From Akebia trifoliata (lineage: Eukaryota; Streptophyta; Magnoliopsida; Ranunculales; Lardizabalaceae): 64,000 nt of DNA. The notes beneath the pieces were generated by a model, which searched no databases, was not told where the DNA came from, and saw only the letters and a program-made list of their open reading frames with translations. Below, piece by piece: positions 35,971-48,179 of the stretch. The position numbers and the translations under genes were made by a program. The DNA is taken from NCBI GenBank assembly GCA_017979445.1, contig CM030710.1, forward strand, positions 13,750,248 to 13,814,247. The letters run 5' to 3'. Numbering within the stretch: the first letter of the stretch is position 1; each line of letters opens with the position of its first letter.

Positions 35971-36694
35971 CAGAAAGAAATCCAATTTCTAAAAATTCAC
36001 AGAACTGTTTTCTTTGCCCCTGTTTTGCATGTCTCCCTGTTTTAAGTCCTTTGCTCACTGTTTTTCTTTTTGTTTTGAATGATGCTATATGCATTACTCC
36101 CTTTTACCTAAGGGACGATAAGAATAAATCAGAACATCTACCTAATGAACTAGGGGTGCCCCATTGGGCTTCGAGGCCTGACTACGACTTGTACAATTAC
36201 AACTTTGCTTAGGGGTCGATGTAGCATTAAAAATTTGTGTCCTAGCCTCGTCTAATCGGGCAGATTCATGTGGTTTAATAGGTGGCTTCACGGTTACCCG
36301 ATCTTCAAACCTCGATGCATACTGAAGTACACATGTCGTTGGTTGGTGATCGGATTTGATGTATCCATTCCCGACACTTGAAATAACGATCTCAAGCCGT
36401 GGATCTACTAAGCATCGGGGTTAAGTATATTGAAGGTGGTGGCTTGGAAGTGGGGCTATGCTCGCAAGTGCACACGTGCAACAACATTTTTCATTTCTTT
36501 TTCATTAATTGACCCCCTTACAAGTACATAGTAAAGAAAAACAATAAGGTAAGTAAATATTACATCATGTACATGGGAATGACAAAAAATGGAAAAAAAA
36601 CACACAAACAACAACCAACAAACAACATTAGTAAAACAAAAATCTATTTTTTTTTTCAAAATGATCGAGTTTGTCACGAGGGATGAACCAATGC

Positions 36695-36712
36695 TCTCCA
36701 GTGGAGTCGCCA
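36695..36712 (-). other. Primer binding site (tRNA-Arg) of the 23.8-kb element
   Basis: On the minus strand it reads TGGCGACTCCACTGGAGA, two bases from the LTR end at 36715. Its first 12 or so bases are complementary to a plant tRNA-Arg 3' end (GGAGTCGCCA). Use of tRNA-Arg is known for Ogre elements. Confidence 0.85.
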
Positions 36713-36714
36713 GC

Positions 36715-38727
36715 TGTAGATACGTGATTTTCATCGTTACGACGACCACATCTACGATGGATTGGAGTCGCCACCATTCATGTTGTAAGTGGGTGTGAAT
36801 GGTCACCTGATGCACATTTTTTGAAAAATTGTCATTTTTGACATTAGTAACTCACAACGGATAAAGAACTAATCAAACCTAGGAATTCGGGTAAACGGCT
36901 CGATTGGAGAAAAAGAAAGGTGTTAAGCACCCTTTTCTCCCCGCCAAGTGACGGTAACCTCTACACAACTCGGTCATTTGATAATAATAAAAAAGAGAAA
37001 ATAAAAGTGCCACGTGTGTGCATTTTGTACCCTAGATAGGGATTCATTTTTGACTTGATCATAGGGTCATTTCAATTATGGAAATGACCCTTATGAACCT
37101 TTAGCCTTGGGGTCCACTCATTTAAAATAAAAATAAAAGAGAATGAGGGGATATTAGAAGAGGGAGAAGGAGAAGATAGAGAGAGAGAAGGGGGGTTGTG
37201 CTTCGAACCCACCTTATACTCTTGATCTTCTTTTCTTCTTCTTCTTCTTCTTCTTTTTTGAATTATCTTGAGTCTTTAGTGAGTTGAGAGTGAAACTTTT
37301 CTTTTTTAGAATATGTTATGAGAGAGTAGTGAGAAGGAGTAGAGAGAGTAGATTTTTTTCTTAGGGAGACTTGGTAACCATTTTTGAAAAGAGGGGAGGG
37401 GTATTTATAGTGTTTGGAAGATGGTTTGAGGGTATAATGGGGTGAAGAATTGGGAGAATAGATAATGGCATGAGTATTTGAAGTAAAGGGTATGAAATTT
37501 TAAGTGTAAGTGAGGGTAGTTATGTAAATGAGGGAAATGGGTTGTATTTTAACCCAAATAGTTTGGGTCCTACCCAAATCCATTTAGATAGAGTGTTTAG
37601 TAGGGTGAGATGAGTGATGGTTGATGGGGGGAGTGGGGGTGTAAGAGGGTTGTTTGGAGAATGAGTGTTAGGTTGATTGTAGAGATGAGGTGTTTAGATT
37701 TAGGAAAATGGATTGTGTAAGAGGTGGGTATATTAATTTTTGGGAGGAGAAAGGAGATGATGCCATGTGGCAATCATGATGAGAGGGTGTGGTGATGAGA
37801 TTGGTTTATTGGTTGATGGTGGTTGTTTGATTAGAGAGAGAAATATAGGTTAGTTAGTTGATTATGAGAGAAGTATAGGTTGAGGTGATTTTATTAGAGT
37901 GTTTTAAGAAAGATGATGGGTAGAGATATGGGTGGTGATGTGGGTGGTTGATGATGTTAGATAATGGTGATGGATTAGGGTATGGGTTGAGGTGTGGGTG
38001 GTTGATGATGTTAGAGGATGGGGATAGGTTAGGTTAGAGTAGGGTATGGGTTGAGGTGATTTTGGAGGAAAGGTGATGTGTTTGGTTGATTTTTTTTAGA
38101 GAATGATGATGGAGGTAGGTGATTAGATGAAGGAGGTGAAGGGTGGTGATGACATGTGTCATCTTTTGATGTTGAGAAGGTGATTGGTTGATGTGGGTAA
38201 TGGGTAATGAGTTAAGGTTGTGGGTTAGGTAATGAGTTGGATATGGGTGATAGTTAGTGGGCTTTTAGTATATTGGGATTGGGTTTAAGAGGGTTGTGGG
38301 TTATTTTGGTTTGGATAAGGTTTGTTTGTGGGTTGGATTTTTTAGGGTGGGTTCATTTTAGGGTTTAGGTGGTGTGGAATTGATTTTGGGTCGAGGGCAA
38401 GGTTATAAATTATTTTAGGAAATGAGTAAAGGTTTGTGGGCCTCGAATGGACTTAGGGTGTTTGCGGATTTCGATGTGGAGCGGTGGAGGGTGGATGATG
38501 GGTTGGCATCCCAAGTCTCCTTATTTTTTAATTTATTAATTTTTTGAGATTTTTGTAGTCATCGATTTGATCAAAAATGCCACGTGTTTGGCGATTTGGG
38601 CCCGTTGGAGAGTTTTATCTATTTTTTGGATGTAAGCGTGGAGCGGTGAAGGTTGGGACATGTAATTTAAATAAATTACACTTGTAATTTAAATAAACCA
38701 ATTTGATCAAAAATTGGGGTATCTACA
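36715..38727 (-). mobile_element. 5' LTR of the 23.8-kb element, 2013 bp, with internal deletion
   Basis: Matches 14963-16955 closely, then at 38660 departs into about 43 bp of AT-rich filler before the terminal AAATTGGGGTATCTACA. It has one fewer 63-bp minisatellite unit than the other LTR and a few small indels. Low divergence between the LTRs suggests this insertion is younger than element 1. Confidence 0.87.
37403..37409 (-). promoter_or_regulatory. TATA box of the 5' LTR
   Basis: The minus strand reads CACTATAAATACCCCTCCCC, a TATA box in a GC-rich surround, kept identically in the other LTR at 15651-15657. Transcription would start some 30 bp lower in coordinate and run toward the primer site. 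Confidence 0.65.
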
Positions 38728-38732
38728 CATTT

Positions 38733-39419
38733 AATTTAAATAAATCAAACTAAATAAAAATCGCTTGAAGCTTATCTAAACCAGTTGAAGATTAATTAGA
38801 GATGGACTCTATCTAGAAGAGACCTAATCTAACTCAAACCTTATAAAAAAAAACTTTTATAAAAAGGCAACTCTACCATCAAATCTCGGAGGTCTTCAGA
38901 AGCCTTAAAGAAAAGAAGTTAAAAACTTCCTAGAATTTTTCTATAATCCTAAATCTAAAGCCCTGATTCAAAATGTATACGTCAAGCCTCAATTTTCAAC
39001 TCGAAAACACCTAGAAAATTCAAAAATAATTTAGCTCTACTTAAAGAAATTCTCATCTTGAAATTCGGGAGAAAATCTAGAAGTGGATACAACCTGAGAA
39101 ATTCATACAAGTAATGCTTACAGCAAGTCTCTAAAGGAACAATCACCGTAATCACACAAGTAAAATAGATAATTTTTTTTATTTATTTAAATTTAGGTCT
39201 TTTTTGCAATGTAGATTTTTTATAATAGTAGAGACCGACTTTCGTCGGGCGAGATTGGTGTCTAACACTTTCCAATCTCATAACATGATCCCCTTTCTCA
39301 TAATCTCTTTGTAGATTTGTATTTTTATTTATTTAGAGTCTACTTTTGGTTTCTAGATCATAAAACTAAGTGACGACTCCCAAAATCGAATGTACACCCA
39401 TAGATCGAAGGCGCTTTCA
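38733..39419 (+). mobile_element. 3' LTR of element 3, second part
   Basis: It resumes the LTR broken at 14962, following the reverse complement of about 8003-8760 (for example AGAGATGGACTCTATCTAGA versus the CTCATCTAAAAGGAGACCTA block). It ends GCGCTTTCA, the counterpart of GGGCACTTTCA. The sequence after 39419 (GTGGCACATT) weakly resembles a primer-site start, but no internal region follows. Confidence 0.7.
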
Positions 39420-39466
39420 GTGGCACATTATTTTCGAGAGACTAAAAAAATTCAAGTTTGGGGGTG

Positions 39467-40749
39467 TGATTAGTGTCTCAAAACATTGGTTTATCCATAC
39501 TTTTTCACAACATTTATCTCAATTTAAGTCTTAATTTTACCACTATTAGCAAATAATCATGTTATGCCTCATATTATCTTGTTACATGTTAATTAGGCAT
39601 AATTGCATGAAATTACATTTTTTTGTCTAAAATCTGATTACACATGTGTTCATTGTGCAAGTCAAAGATAAGAAACTCAATAATGAACATCAAAACATCA
39701 TATTGACTTTGTATTACAAATAAGAGGAAGATATAAGTACAGGATCCAAGGATCAATCATTTCGGAGCAAGTTTCAACATGCCATAGTAAGCTCTGTACA
39801 TAGCGCAATAAAAATAAGAAGGGTCGTCCTAATTTTGCACGGACACGTGAAAGATGATTGATTGATGGCGGCATCTCAAAAAAGATTCTTCTAGAACCTC
39901 ATTTATTCTATAAATAGGGCTCTTGCCCATTGTAAAAAGGGCCCCTTTCCTTTAATCTCTTGGCCATGAGATATTTCTTTTGTATTTTCCATTTTTAGGT
40001 CTCTAGTTTCTATAAATAGTGAGAGAGCGAAGAGAGTGCAATTCTTGATTTTCATGAATACAAGCATTGTTCCTTTTTATTTTCTTGTTCTTATCAAAAT
40101 CATAGGCTACACTCCCTCTATTAGAGAAAGGAGAAACCTAAGAGCAAGTTTTACCGTTGTTGTAATCTAGATTTAATTCCTTCCTTGTTCTTTAATTTCT
40201 TTATTGGGTTCACTTCATGGCCTTGTCCAACTCCATTGGATCAAAGCTATAGTTGATCCCTTATACATTTTATGCTAGAATATGATGTTTCATACTTAGA
40301 TTAGATCAAGATGATTTATGCTTAAGTTAGATAATTGTTGGTAAAGACTTCACACATTAGTGGGTGAAGGAGCCATAATCTTAGTGTTTTATATCAGATT
40401 TTCATGTTTATCTTTTAACCTAAGATGCAACACCAAGCTTCTTGGATTGAGTAAAGAAGAAAATATGATCTAGATTATACTTAGGTAATTGGCTCTAGGT
40501 GGACTCCCCTCTTTAGTGGTTTTTCTTTCCATAATTTCTAGTTTAATTTTAGCTAATTAATTATCTATTTTTGTAACATACTTTCAACTCAAACTGTTTT
40601 AAGGTTTGGTTTGATCCATTTTCCCTTTATTTTGATTCAACCCCATTTTCCTTGTGGTTCCACCATTTGCTTGCTATCCAAGTTAAGCTATATTTAAATT
40701 ATGCATTCATGATTGTCATTTCTGAGAGGAAAACAATGACTCCCCACCA
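39467..40749 (+). mobile_element. Diverged LTR related to 1879-3072
   Basis: It starts TGATTAGTG and shares with the solo LTR at 1879 the block CATGTTAATTAGGC, the TATA box TATAAATAG (39909-39917), a pyrimidine-rich leader and the AACACCAAGC block. It ends near CCACCA at 40749. Flanking 5-mers (GGGTG, GTGCT) do not match, so whether it is solo or part of a larger remnant is unclear. Confidence 0.6.
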
Positions 40750-42892
40750 GTGCTTGGTCCTCGTTGGTGGAGCTTGGAACTATACTCCATGTCATCCATC
40801 TTGACTAACCCTAGAGTGAAAGAACCCTATTCGTAAGTACTTCATTTTTGCCATGTAACAGCTAAGGGACCAAACCATTAAATGTCTCTATGTTGTAATC
40901 ATTCCTCTTAAGGACTGGTTCACCATTCCATACTATGAATGCTACCTATTATGGTTCACTCCTCCATCCTCATGGCATAGAACTCCGACTCCACGTTAGC
41001 CTTTCCCAATATTGTCATCCACCCCAAGTCTACACATTATCGTCCAAATTCACACAAATTGAAAATACAAATTAAATAAACATGAGGCCCTAATCTCAAA
41101 GCACCTTAAAAATCATCCCATCAAGACCTTAGAAAAATCACTAGAAATTACTAACACGGGTCGAGTAATGAAATTATCTATACTATTAGGAGAGATAAAT
41201 GTGGTGAGTAAATTTTGATTAAGCAAGTTGCCAAAGGTGCAGGTGTTGTGTAGATGAATATTTGATATGGAATGAAATGCTTTAAGCAGCAGGTGAATAA
41301 TTGAAACGTTTAGACTAGGTAAATGTTCGTTTGGGTGAAATTACTATTGAGAGTGAAGGTGTAGTATGAAAAATGTGAAAAATGTATTAAAGCGATAGTG
41401 TTAAAAAATGTGGAAGAGAGTAAGGTGCAAGTGGATTAAATGTGAGAGCGAGAAGATAGTAGTAATTAGATTATTGAGTTAATAGTGGCAGTATAGTAAA
41501 AATGCAGGCAGATGAAGTGTAATTATAAATATAAAGAGTACCATGAAGAGAACAACTGATGAGTTTGGTTAGTAAAATGAAAGAAAGATGTAAAAGACTT
41601 CGAAAGGTTTTTAAGAAGTAAGAGAGAAAGTGAAAATAATGTGTGATGAAAATAATCGAAATATAGTTAGATATAGAGTTAAAGATGTTAGGAGTAGGTT
41701 TATTAATTAGAGTAAATGATGAAGAAGGTTATATGTTGTGAATATGGTATTGTGATGAATAGAAAGGTTGTGAAGTGAGAAGGTAATAAGTAGTTTTGTT
41801 AGGAGTGAAGTGTGGAGGTGAGATACATAGAATATGATGTAATAAGGGATGGATACATTTTGTAGTTAGTGGTTGATGTTTGATATTAAAGTGCAAGGGT
41901 GGTGAAGAATGTTGCATCTTGTGGTGTGTATAATGTGAATGCAGCGACAGATGTAATGGAGTGTGTGAGTTAATAGTTGGAGTAAAAGTAAGATGAGTGA
42001 GGTGAAAAATGTGTGGCTAGTGAGTTGTTAGTGCAGAAGGTGGTGAAGAGTAGAAATGGTTATGTGTAATTTGCAAAAAAAGTGGTTGTGGAAAGGTGAT
42101 TGGCATTGTAGTGTTATAGGGAGAGAGTAGTTGTGAGTAAGGTAGAGTGGGTTTGGAAATGTGATAAGGTAAGTTGGTCATAGGATGAAATATATGGTAG
42201 ATTAGTGAAATGAAAGTAGTAACAATTAGACAATGGTATTTGTTGCTTGTGTAAAAAGTGAAAATTAGAATTAAAGAAGTGGCGCAAGAGATGGTGAAGT
42301 TTAGTGTGCAAAGGAGAAGGTAAAAATCGGTGAAATAGTAGTTGTAAGAATGTGTTGATTATAAATGATAGTTGAGGAAGTGTAAGAAAAATTAGTAAGT
42401 ACGAAAGTTATTGGTGTGAAAGTACATAGTGCTGTGGTGGATAGTCATTGAGTGTGAGAGTAGTTGAAAAAATGTGAGTATAAAATAGTAGTTAGAATGT
42501 ATGTATAGAAGTAGAATGTAATAGATGCTAGAATATTTACTGAGGTGGTTTGGTGTGCATAGACAAAAAATGTTTGTGTTTGAATTGATGTGTGTCAAAT
42601 GGAAGGTAATATGTGAAATGTAGTGTGTGGGTGATGAAGTATGAAATGGGTATATATGTAGTGATGATTAACAAAAGGAATGATAGTTATTTGGTGCGTT
42701 ATGTGATGTAGGATGTATCCTCTTGAGTAAGATTTTAAATCATAATGTTTATGAAAAAAGTTTTGACAAAATATCACGATAAGTAGAATATGAAATTAGA
42801 AGTAGAGATGTTGAATTCGATGTGAATATCAAGCATAAGGATTATTTGAAGAATAGGATACGACATTAAAATTTCGAAAATAAAATTTTTAT
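40750..42892 (+). mobile_element. C-depleted interior of the element ending in LTR B
   Basis: It precedes a polypurine tract and 3' LTR, so at least its right part is interior of a chromovirus-type element. No gag or pol motif is seen. From about 41160 to 42720 the plus strand has almost no C (rows 41701-41820 have none) while G stays abundant. Minus-strand frames of 60-68 codons in this stretch are long only because of this composition. 40750-41160 has normal composition and no recognisable gene. Confidence 0.55.
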
Positions 42893-42905
42893 TAAGGGGG
42901 GAGAA
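42893..42905 (+). other. Polypurine tract before LTR B
   Basis: TAAGGGGGGAGAA directly precedes TGTAATAACCCGAG. The AAGGGGGGAGAATGTAA junction is characteristic of plant chromovirus 3' LTRs. Confidence 0.8.
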
Positions 42906-45727
42906 TGTAATAACCCGAGTTTTTAATTCATATCTCGAGAAAAATCAAATAATAGAATTTTGAGAAAATTTTGAAAATAGGACTTAGGGTAAAAGTTTAG
43001 AATTTTTAATAAAATCTGACATCACCATTGGATTCGAAATGGTCGAAAAACATACTTTAACCTGTAAGCACGCTCAAATTCGAGTTCGAAGTGAAAAGTT
43101 ACAAAATTCTCTATTTTCGAGTTAGACCGGATTAAAAAAGTAATTTTTTATTAGAGCAATAATTGTAAGAATCCAATCACACCATATCCGCAATGAAAAA
43201 TTATAGAAAATGGAATATTCACTCGTCAGTTTCGGAGTCTAAAAAGTCGAATTGTCGTAAAAAATAAAACAAGCTTGAAAATACCAATTTAGTCTCGATA
43301 TTTATATAAATATATAAAGTCTGATTTTTTTTTAATTTCATTCTCTTACCCAACCCATCAAAAACCAGCAACCCAAAGAAAAAAAGAAAAACGTTGGATT
43401 TTTCAACCAACTTTCATCGATTTTCGTCACGAACGGGACTCCGTCCACACCCAACGAAGAAAGAAAAATCTGTCCGCGACGTAGAACTCTACAAACCCAG
43501 TTCATTCTTTTCTCTCTCTCTCTCTCTCTTCTTCTTCTCTATTTTTCATCAAAAATCAGTCGTGCCATATACAAGGATTTCGACTTTTCAACATACGATT
43601 TCATTCACTTAGAGGCCAAACCGTCCTTAGTTGCAAAAGGGGAAAAAGACGTCGTCGTTGAGATCTTGTAAATCACCAAACTCTTTTCAAAAATCAATCG
43701 TCGCCACATGCAATTTGCCTCAATTTTCATGCGTGTTCTTCAATTCTAACGCTCAAAGAGTGTTAGGGTCTTATAATTTTTACTAGTAATCATAGATTTT
43801 GAAAATGAATTTAGGATTTTTATAAATCTTTCGAATCTATTTCAAAACATAGAATTTTTGTCATTTATTTCAAATTCATGAAAAATATGTGTTCGATGTT
43901 TTTAATTGTGTTTTATAACAAATTATATATGGATGAGACATTTCACCGAATTATTTCCACCAATTTGGTCTTGTGTTACTGCTCGAATCCCATTTTTTAT
44001 CTAATTTTTATAATTTTTCAATTTAAATAATAAAAATAAATTTTAAAGTTTAAAAAATAATTTAATATTCAATGAATTTATATTGAGTTGATAAATGTCG
44101 AAAAAGAAATTTTGTGATCGAAAAGTAAAAAAATGCAAATATCGAAAAAAATGGATGAAATGATCAAATGTTAAAATCACACCCGAAAGGTAATGTTTGC
44201 ATTTTACATTGTGGTGTTATGTGTGGGTTGATGAATGGATATCCAGGGTTAATTTACTTTCTATTGTAACAAGATGACTTGCATGTTTATTTACGATTAA
44301 GTTAGCGTAAAACGCTAGTTTAATTTCTATACTATTATTTATTTTAGACTATTTGGCCACAATTGCATGATAGAAAACTTGATATCAATTCTCAACTCTG
44401 TAATTTTAATTTCTTACTTGTTTTCAAAGAAAAAAATGATATGTATATGTAGCTATTTTGTAAACTGTTAAAGACCTTACAAATACCTGAAGAGATAGTC
44501 CGTCATATTATCTAGAATGATATACTATCATAGGATGCACGATAAGGACAACCAAGCTCATACGTGGTATGGGACGTGTATGAGAATGGCGTCACAATTG
44601 GAATCCGAGTTTATTCCTTTCTATCTTTTTCAATAAACATGTATTGTAAAGATAGTCGTATACGAGTGGAGATATATAATGGGAATCAATTACACGCCTA
44701 ATAGACATAAACGAAGATGACTAGTCAATTATCACTAACAGTATATAATAGTTGAACGTCTTGACACGTCGAAAAGAGTTCACTTGCTTACGATCACATC
44801 AAATAACCAGCCTGGGCCGGATAAATGGTCCGACAAATGTGGTAATGCATCAACCGACCACAAAATCAGGAACTAAAACTACTAAAGTATTGGAATACCA
44901 TGTCCTGATTGGGAGCGATCCAATCATAGAATCCCAACTCTCTAATTCTAATACTTCACCATTGTGTATTATGTATCTATTGCATTATTTTGAATCATAA
45001 AATGAAAAACATGTTTACTATTTTAATTTTATCAATTAGAATTGTATAAAATAAAAATATTATAGTATAAGTACTATTGAGTAATGAAATGAGAATTGTA
45101 ACTGTTAAGTTGCTCATTCCTGGCTATATGTACCAGTTGATCGTAGTTCATCTTGTAAAACTTTGCATGTATTGAAATGATTGAGAATGCTTACTCATTC
45201 ATGTTAGAAGAGGTTATTAGTAGGATTTGTTTGTTTACCTATTGAGTAACTTTTTTGTACTCACCATTTCCTTCTTATTTTTTTAGTTTCAGGTTCTACA
45301 CTTGACAATGTCGATGTAGAGCACATTAGTAAGGATTATCTAGTAGATCAAATAGACGACTAGAATCCTTTACCTGATGAGCACTGAGACTATACCCACT
45401 AACAACGTTAGTTCATCTAAGTTGTATTATAGATTTTGGGTTGAAATTAAGATTTTGTTAGAGAAAAAAGTTTTTATAGAATTTTGTATATTATTTACTT
45501 CTTCTGCACTTTGATCTACCTTACATTGTTAGATGTATATAGACTTTCATTGTTGTTTTATTTTTGTATCTATATATAGGTTATCATGTATATGGATTAT
45601 TAGGTTAAACCGGTATTTGAATGCCTTGAAATACTAATATAAACAGAGAAACCATGCCAAAATTCCAAGCACCTAATACCTCAAGATCTAATATGGGATT
45701 TTGTGTTAGTGTTTCGGGGGTGCCACA
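42906..45727 (+). mobile_element. 3' LTR of a chromovirus-type element (copy B), 2822 bp
   Basis: It starts TGTAATAACCCGAG and ends GTTTCGGGGGTGCCACA. It is collinear with copy A at 10414-14214 and lacks the MITE. A TATA box (TATATAAA) is at 43311-43318, with a CT-rich leader (43500-43535). A GTACTCACC...TTTTTTAGTTTCAG block near 45255-45295 is shared with copies A and C. No 5' LTR is found in the window, so the element is truncated on the left. Confidence 0.8.
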
Positions 45728-46539
45728 TATGTTATATTAAAGCTTGCATTATTTAAATTGTTGAATTTGATTATACATTACATTTACAACTAGTTATTAG
45801 AATAGAGTTTATTCTGTTGAGTAATTCCCTTGTTACTCATCTTACCATTCACCTTTTCAGATTTTTCAACTATTGAGGAACTTGATTACGAAAATTCGTA
45901 CGAGGGGATCTTTGAGGAGTAATTTGTTGTAAAATTTTCTTTATCATATTGAAAACTTTGTAGTTGTGAAATTTTGTATTTTTACCTTTCAACGTGTAGT
46001 CATTGAGATTTTGGAAACCTTTTTTCTCAAAAATAAATAATCCTTTCAATAATCTATAGTCCTTTCCACCACCTTTCCCAAAATAGAACAACCTTAGAAT
46101 TGAACAAATCTAAGTTGTTCTGCATCAACTTCTTATTATAGTTATTATGTGATTTGAGTCTCATATCATTCTAATTGCTTCCTATGTTTTTGTAAGTATT
46201 GTATGATTGGTGGCACCATTTTTATAATCGTCGGGAACAAGGACGAAGCCAGGATTTTCTTGTAAGGGGGAGGGGGGCCCAATCTATATTTAAGGGTAAG
46301 GTTGAAGAGTTTGAAAATGACTTTGTTTGGAGAGAAAATTCAAGGGTTTCTTGGTTAAAAGTTAAAGAAAATGGCATTTCGGTCAATTCTTAATAGTCTA
46401 TGAGAAAAGATCCCAAGTCAAGAGGCCGTGACACCAGTTCAACAATATAAGGTGACTCACAAATATTCACCAAAACACCTACATGCTCCCATGACGTCAT
46501 TTTTTCCCAATAAATTGAGAGAAAGGGAAGACCCAATCG
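45728..46539. other. Gap: LTR-like remnant, no supported gene
   Basis: 45810-45910 carries GTTACTCATCTTACC and TTTTCAGATTTTTCAAC, resembling the 3' third of the chromovirus-type LTRs, so it may be a remnant of a related LTR. The stretch 46200-46400 includes GGACGAAGCCAGGATTTTC and G-runs but no recognisable family. Confidence 0.35.
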
Positions 46540-47345
46540 TCCATATCTAGTAGATTAGGTTATGGATTTGTTAGAAAAATGGATGATTTTGGTAGGTGCC
46601 TAAGCCAAAGTCATCTTACTAAGGGTCATTGAACTCAAAAGGATTACCAAATTGCCAGTCAAACACCACAGCCCTCTAGATTTCATTAAGAAAAAAAAAA
46701 AAAAAAAAGACTCAGATCCAAAGTAATAATTCAAAATAAAAATTGAACTTTGATCCAAAGTTTTGAAAATGGACAACTACTGTAAAGGATATTATTCAAA
46801 CAAGCGACACGTGGCAATCTTGAGAAATTTAAGCCAAAGGATCAAATTATATGATAACTTAACTGATCATCCAACCTACCAGTGAAGCCGGTTTGCCAAA
46901 CTTCAAATATGAGGAGCTCGGAACAAATCCCATACAGTAAAGAATTTATAATTGCTTTCGCGGAAAGCAAGGTGAATCCCTAAACAGGCATAACCGCTCA
47001 AACAAGAATCATGGAGAATATCTAGAAAATCTAAAGGAAGAGACTCCTATAAATACAAAGGTGCAATACGCCAAAATGGTATGCAATTCCCTCTTTGAAA
47101 CTACTCTACACTACTTGTGCGAGAAATTCTGACTTGAACGTCGGAGTGGTGTTCCAGCAGCACAGAAAGAGGAGATTTTTTTTTTTATCAGTGAGGATTG
47201 CGAGGTAGAGCAAATTTCTGCATCTACAGCTGCTATTTTTTTATTTTGTTTGTTAAATTCAATGGATTTTGTCCTCTACATCCATGTGGCAACCGATCAT
47301 ATTTTTGGATGCCAGAAGGTGAACACAACTACCCTTGGTAAGATT
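46540..47345 (+). mobile_element. LTR-type remnant, left arm of an inverted pair
   Basis: It carries a promoter-like CCTATAAATACAAAGG near 47047, the block GACTTGAACGTCGGAGTGG typical of plant gypsy LTR U5 regions, and ends TTTGTCCTCTACA (47276). The blocks CCCTCTAGATTTCAT (near 46672) and TTTTGGATGCCA (near 47303) recur in reverse complement at 48180-48420. No coding region is seen. Confidence 0.55.
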
Positions 47346-48179
47346 TGAAATCTTACTAAGCCTTACTCAATTTTATTTTAGTGAATTTGTAAGTTGTAAG
47401 CGTTTTTGTTTGGGTTGTAACTTCTGAGTGATATAATAGCTTTTGGTTGAGTTTGGTGACTCTTCTCATTATACTGTCTGAGTTTCAGTGAAGTGTTTTG
47501 AGCCTGATAGACTACAAGGATAAATTTGAGCAATCAAAGACCAATTCACCTCAACACCATCTTCACCCTACTATCAGACTATGAATCTAAAAAGAGTCGG
47601 GATCAAATGTCAGACTCAACTGATCTAGTGCCCGATTCCAAAGATATGCTGAAGATTTCAACCTTCACATAATACCTTGAGTGACGTGTCATTATGCTAG
47701 GGATGCCGAATAACCTTGCACAATTTTTTTTTTCCAAATCAAGATCCAGAACAGTGTCTCATTCCTTTAGAATAGGAACAATGCCTACTTGACACCATTT
47801 GGTAGGAGTTTAAAACGCATTGGGCTCCTAATCAAGCCGTTTTCTATATGGCACACTGCCCAATGTGTTTGATCTCCAACCAAAACATGTCATGTAGAGA
47901 CACCGTGTCTTGCTATAGTAACAGGATACCGTTCTCAATTGCAATTCTTTTTTTCCCCATTTCTGAAGTGATTCAAACTTTTGCGGGGTAAAACATTTTT
48001 ATCACTCTATAAAGCACAAAACTTTTACCATTTTGAACCACAGAATCAAGAAAACATGCTTTGAAAATATCGTTGTCATTTGTGTTAAAGTCATCCACTC
48101 TCAGTCATGCACAAGAAATGGGTAAGATTCAGTTAATTTGACCCTTACCAATAACGTGTGAAGCATATAGGAAAAGAGT
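47346..48179. other. Spacer between inverted LTR-type arms
   Basis: About 830 bases with no supported gene, containing a short T-run at 47728 and otherwise unremarkable AT-rich sequence. Confidence 0.45.

Larger units (their letters stand above)
14963..38727 (-). mobile_element. 23.8-kb Tat/Ogre-type Ty3/gypsy element with two antisense genes
   Basis: It is bounded by LTRs sharing TGTAGATACGTGATTTTC at one end and TCTACA at the other, and flanked by CATGT (14958-14962) and CATTT (38728-38732), a 5-bp duplication with one mismatch. A tRNA-Arg primer site adjoins the right LTR and a purine tract adjoins the left one, so it is transcribed leftward. Domain order is gag, protease, G-patch-like segment, RT, RNase H, second RNase H, integrase, as in the Tat lineage. 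Two genes on the opposite strand lie between integrase and the 3' LTR. Every coding part carries breaks. Confidence 0.88.

Noticed and set aside
39420..39440. Primer binding site after the element 3 LTR (GTGGCACATT)
   Set aside because: Only the first few bases fit; the LTR is preceded by a purine tract, so it should be a 3' LTR followed by flank.
41729..42777. Several minus-strand open frames of 60-68 codons
   Set aside because: They follow from the lack of C on the plus strand, have His/Thr/Tyr/Leu low-complexity products, and show no family motif.
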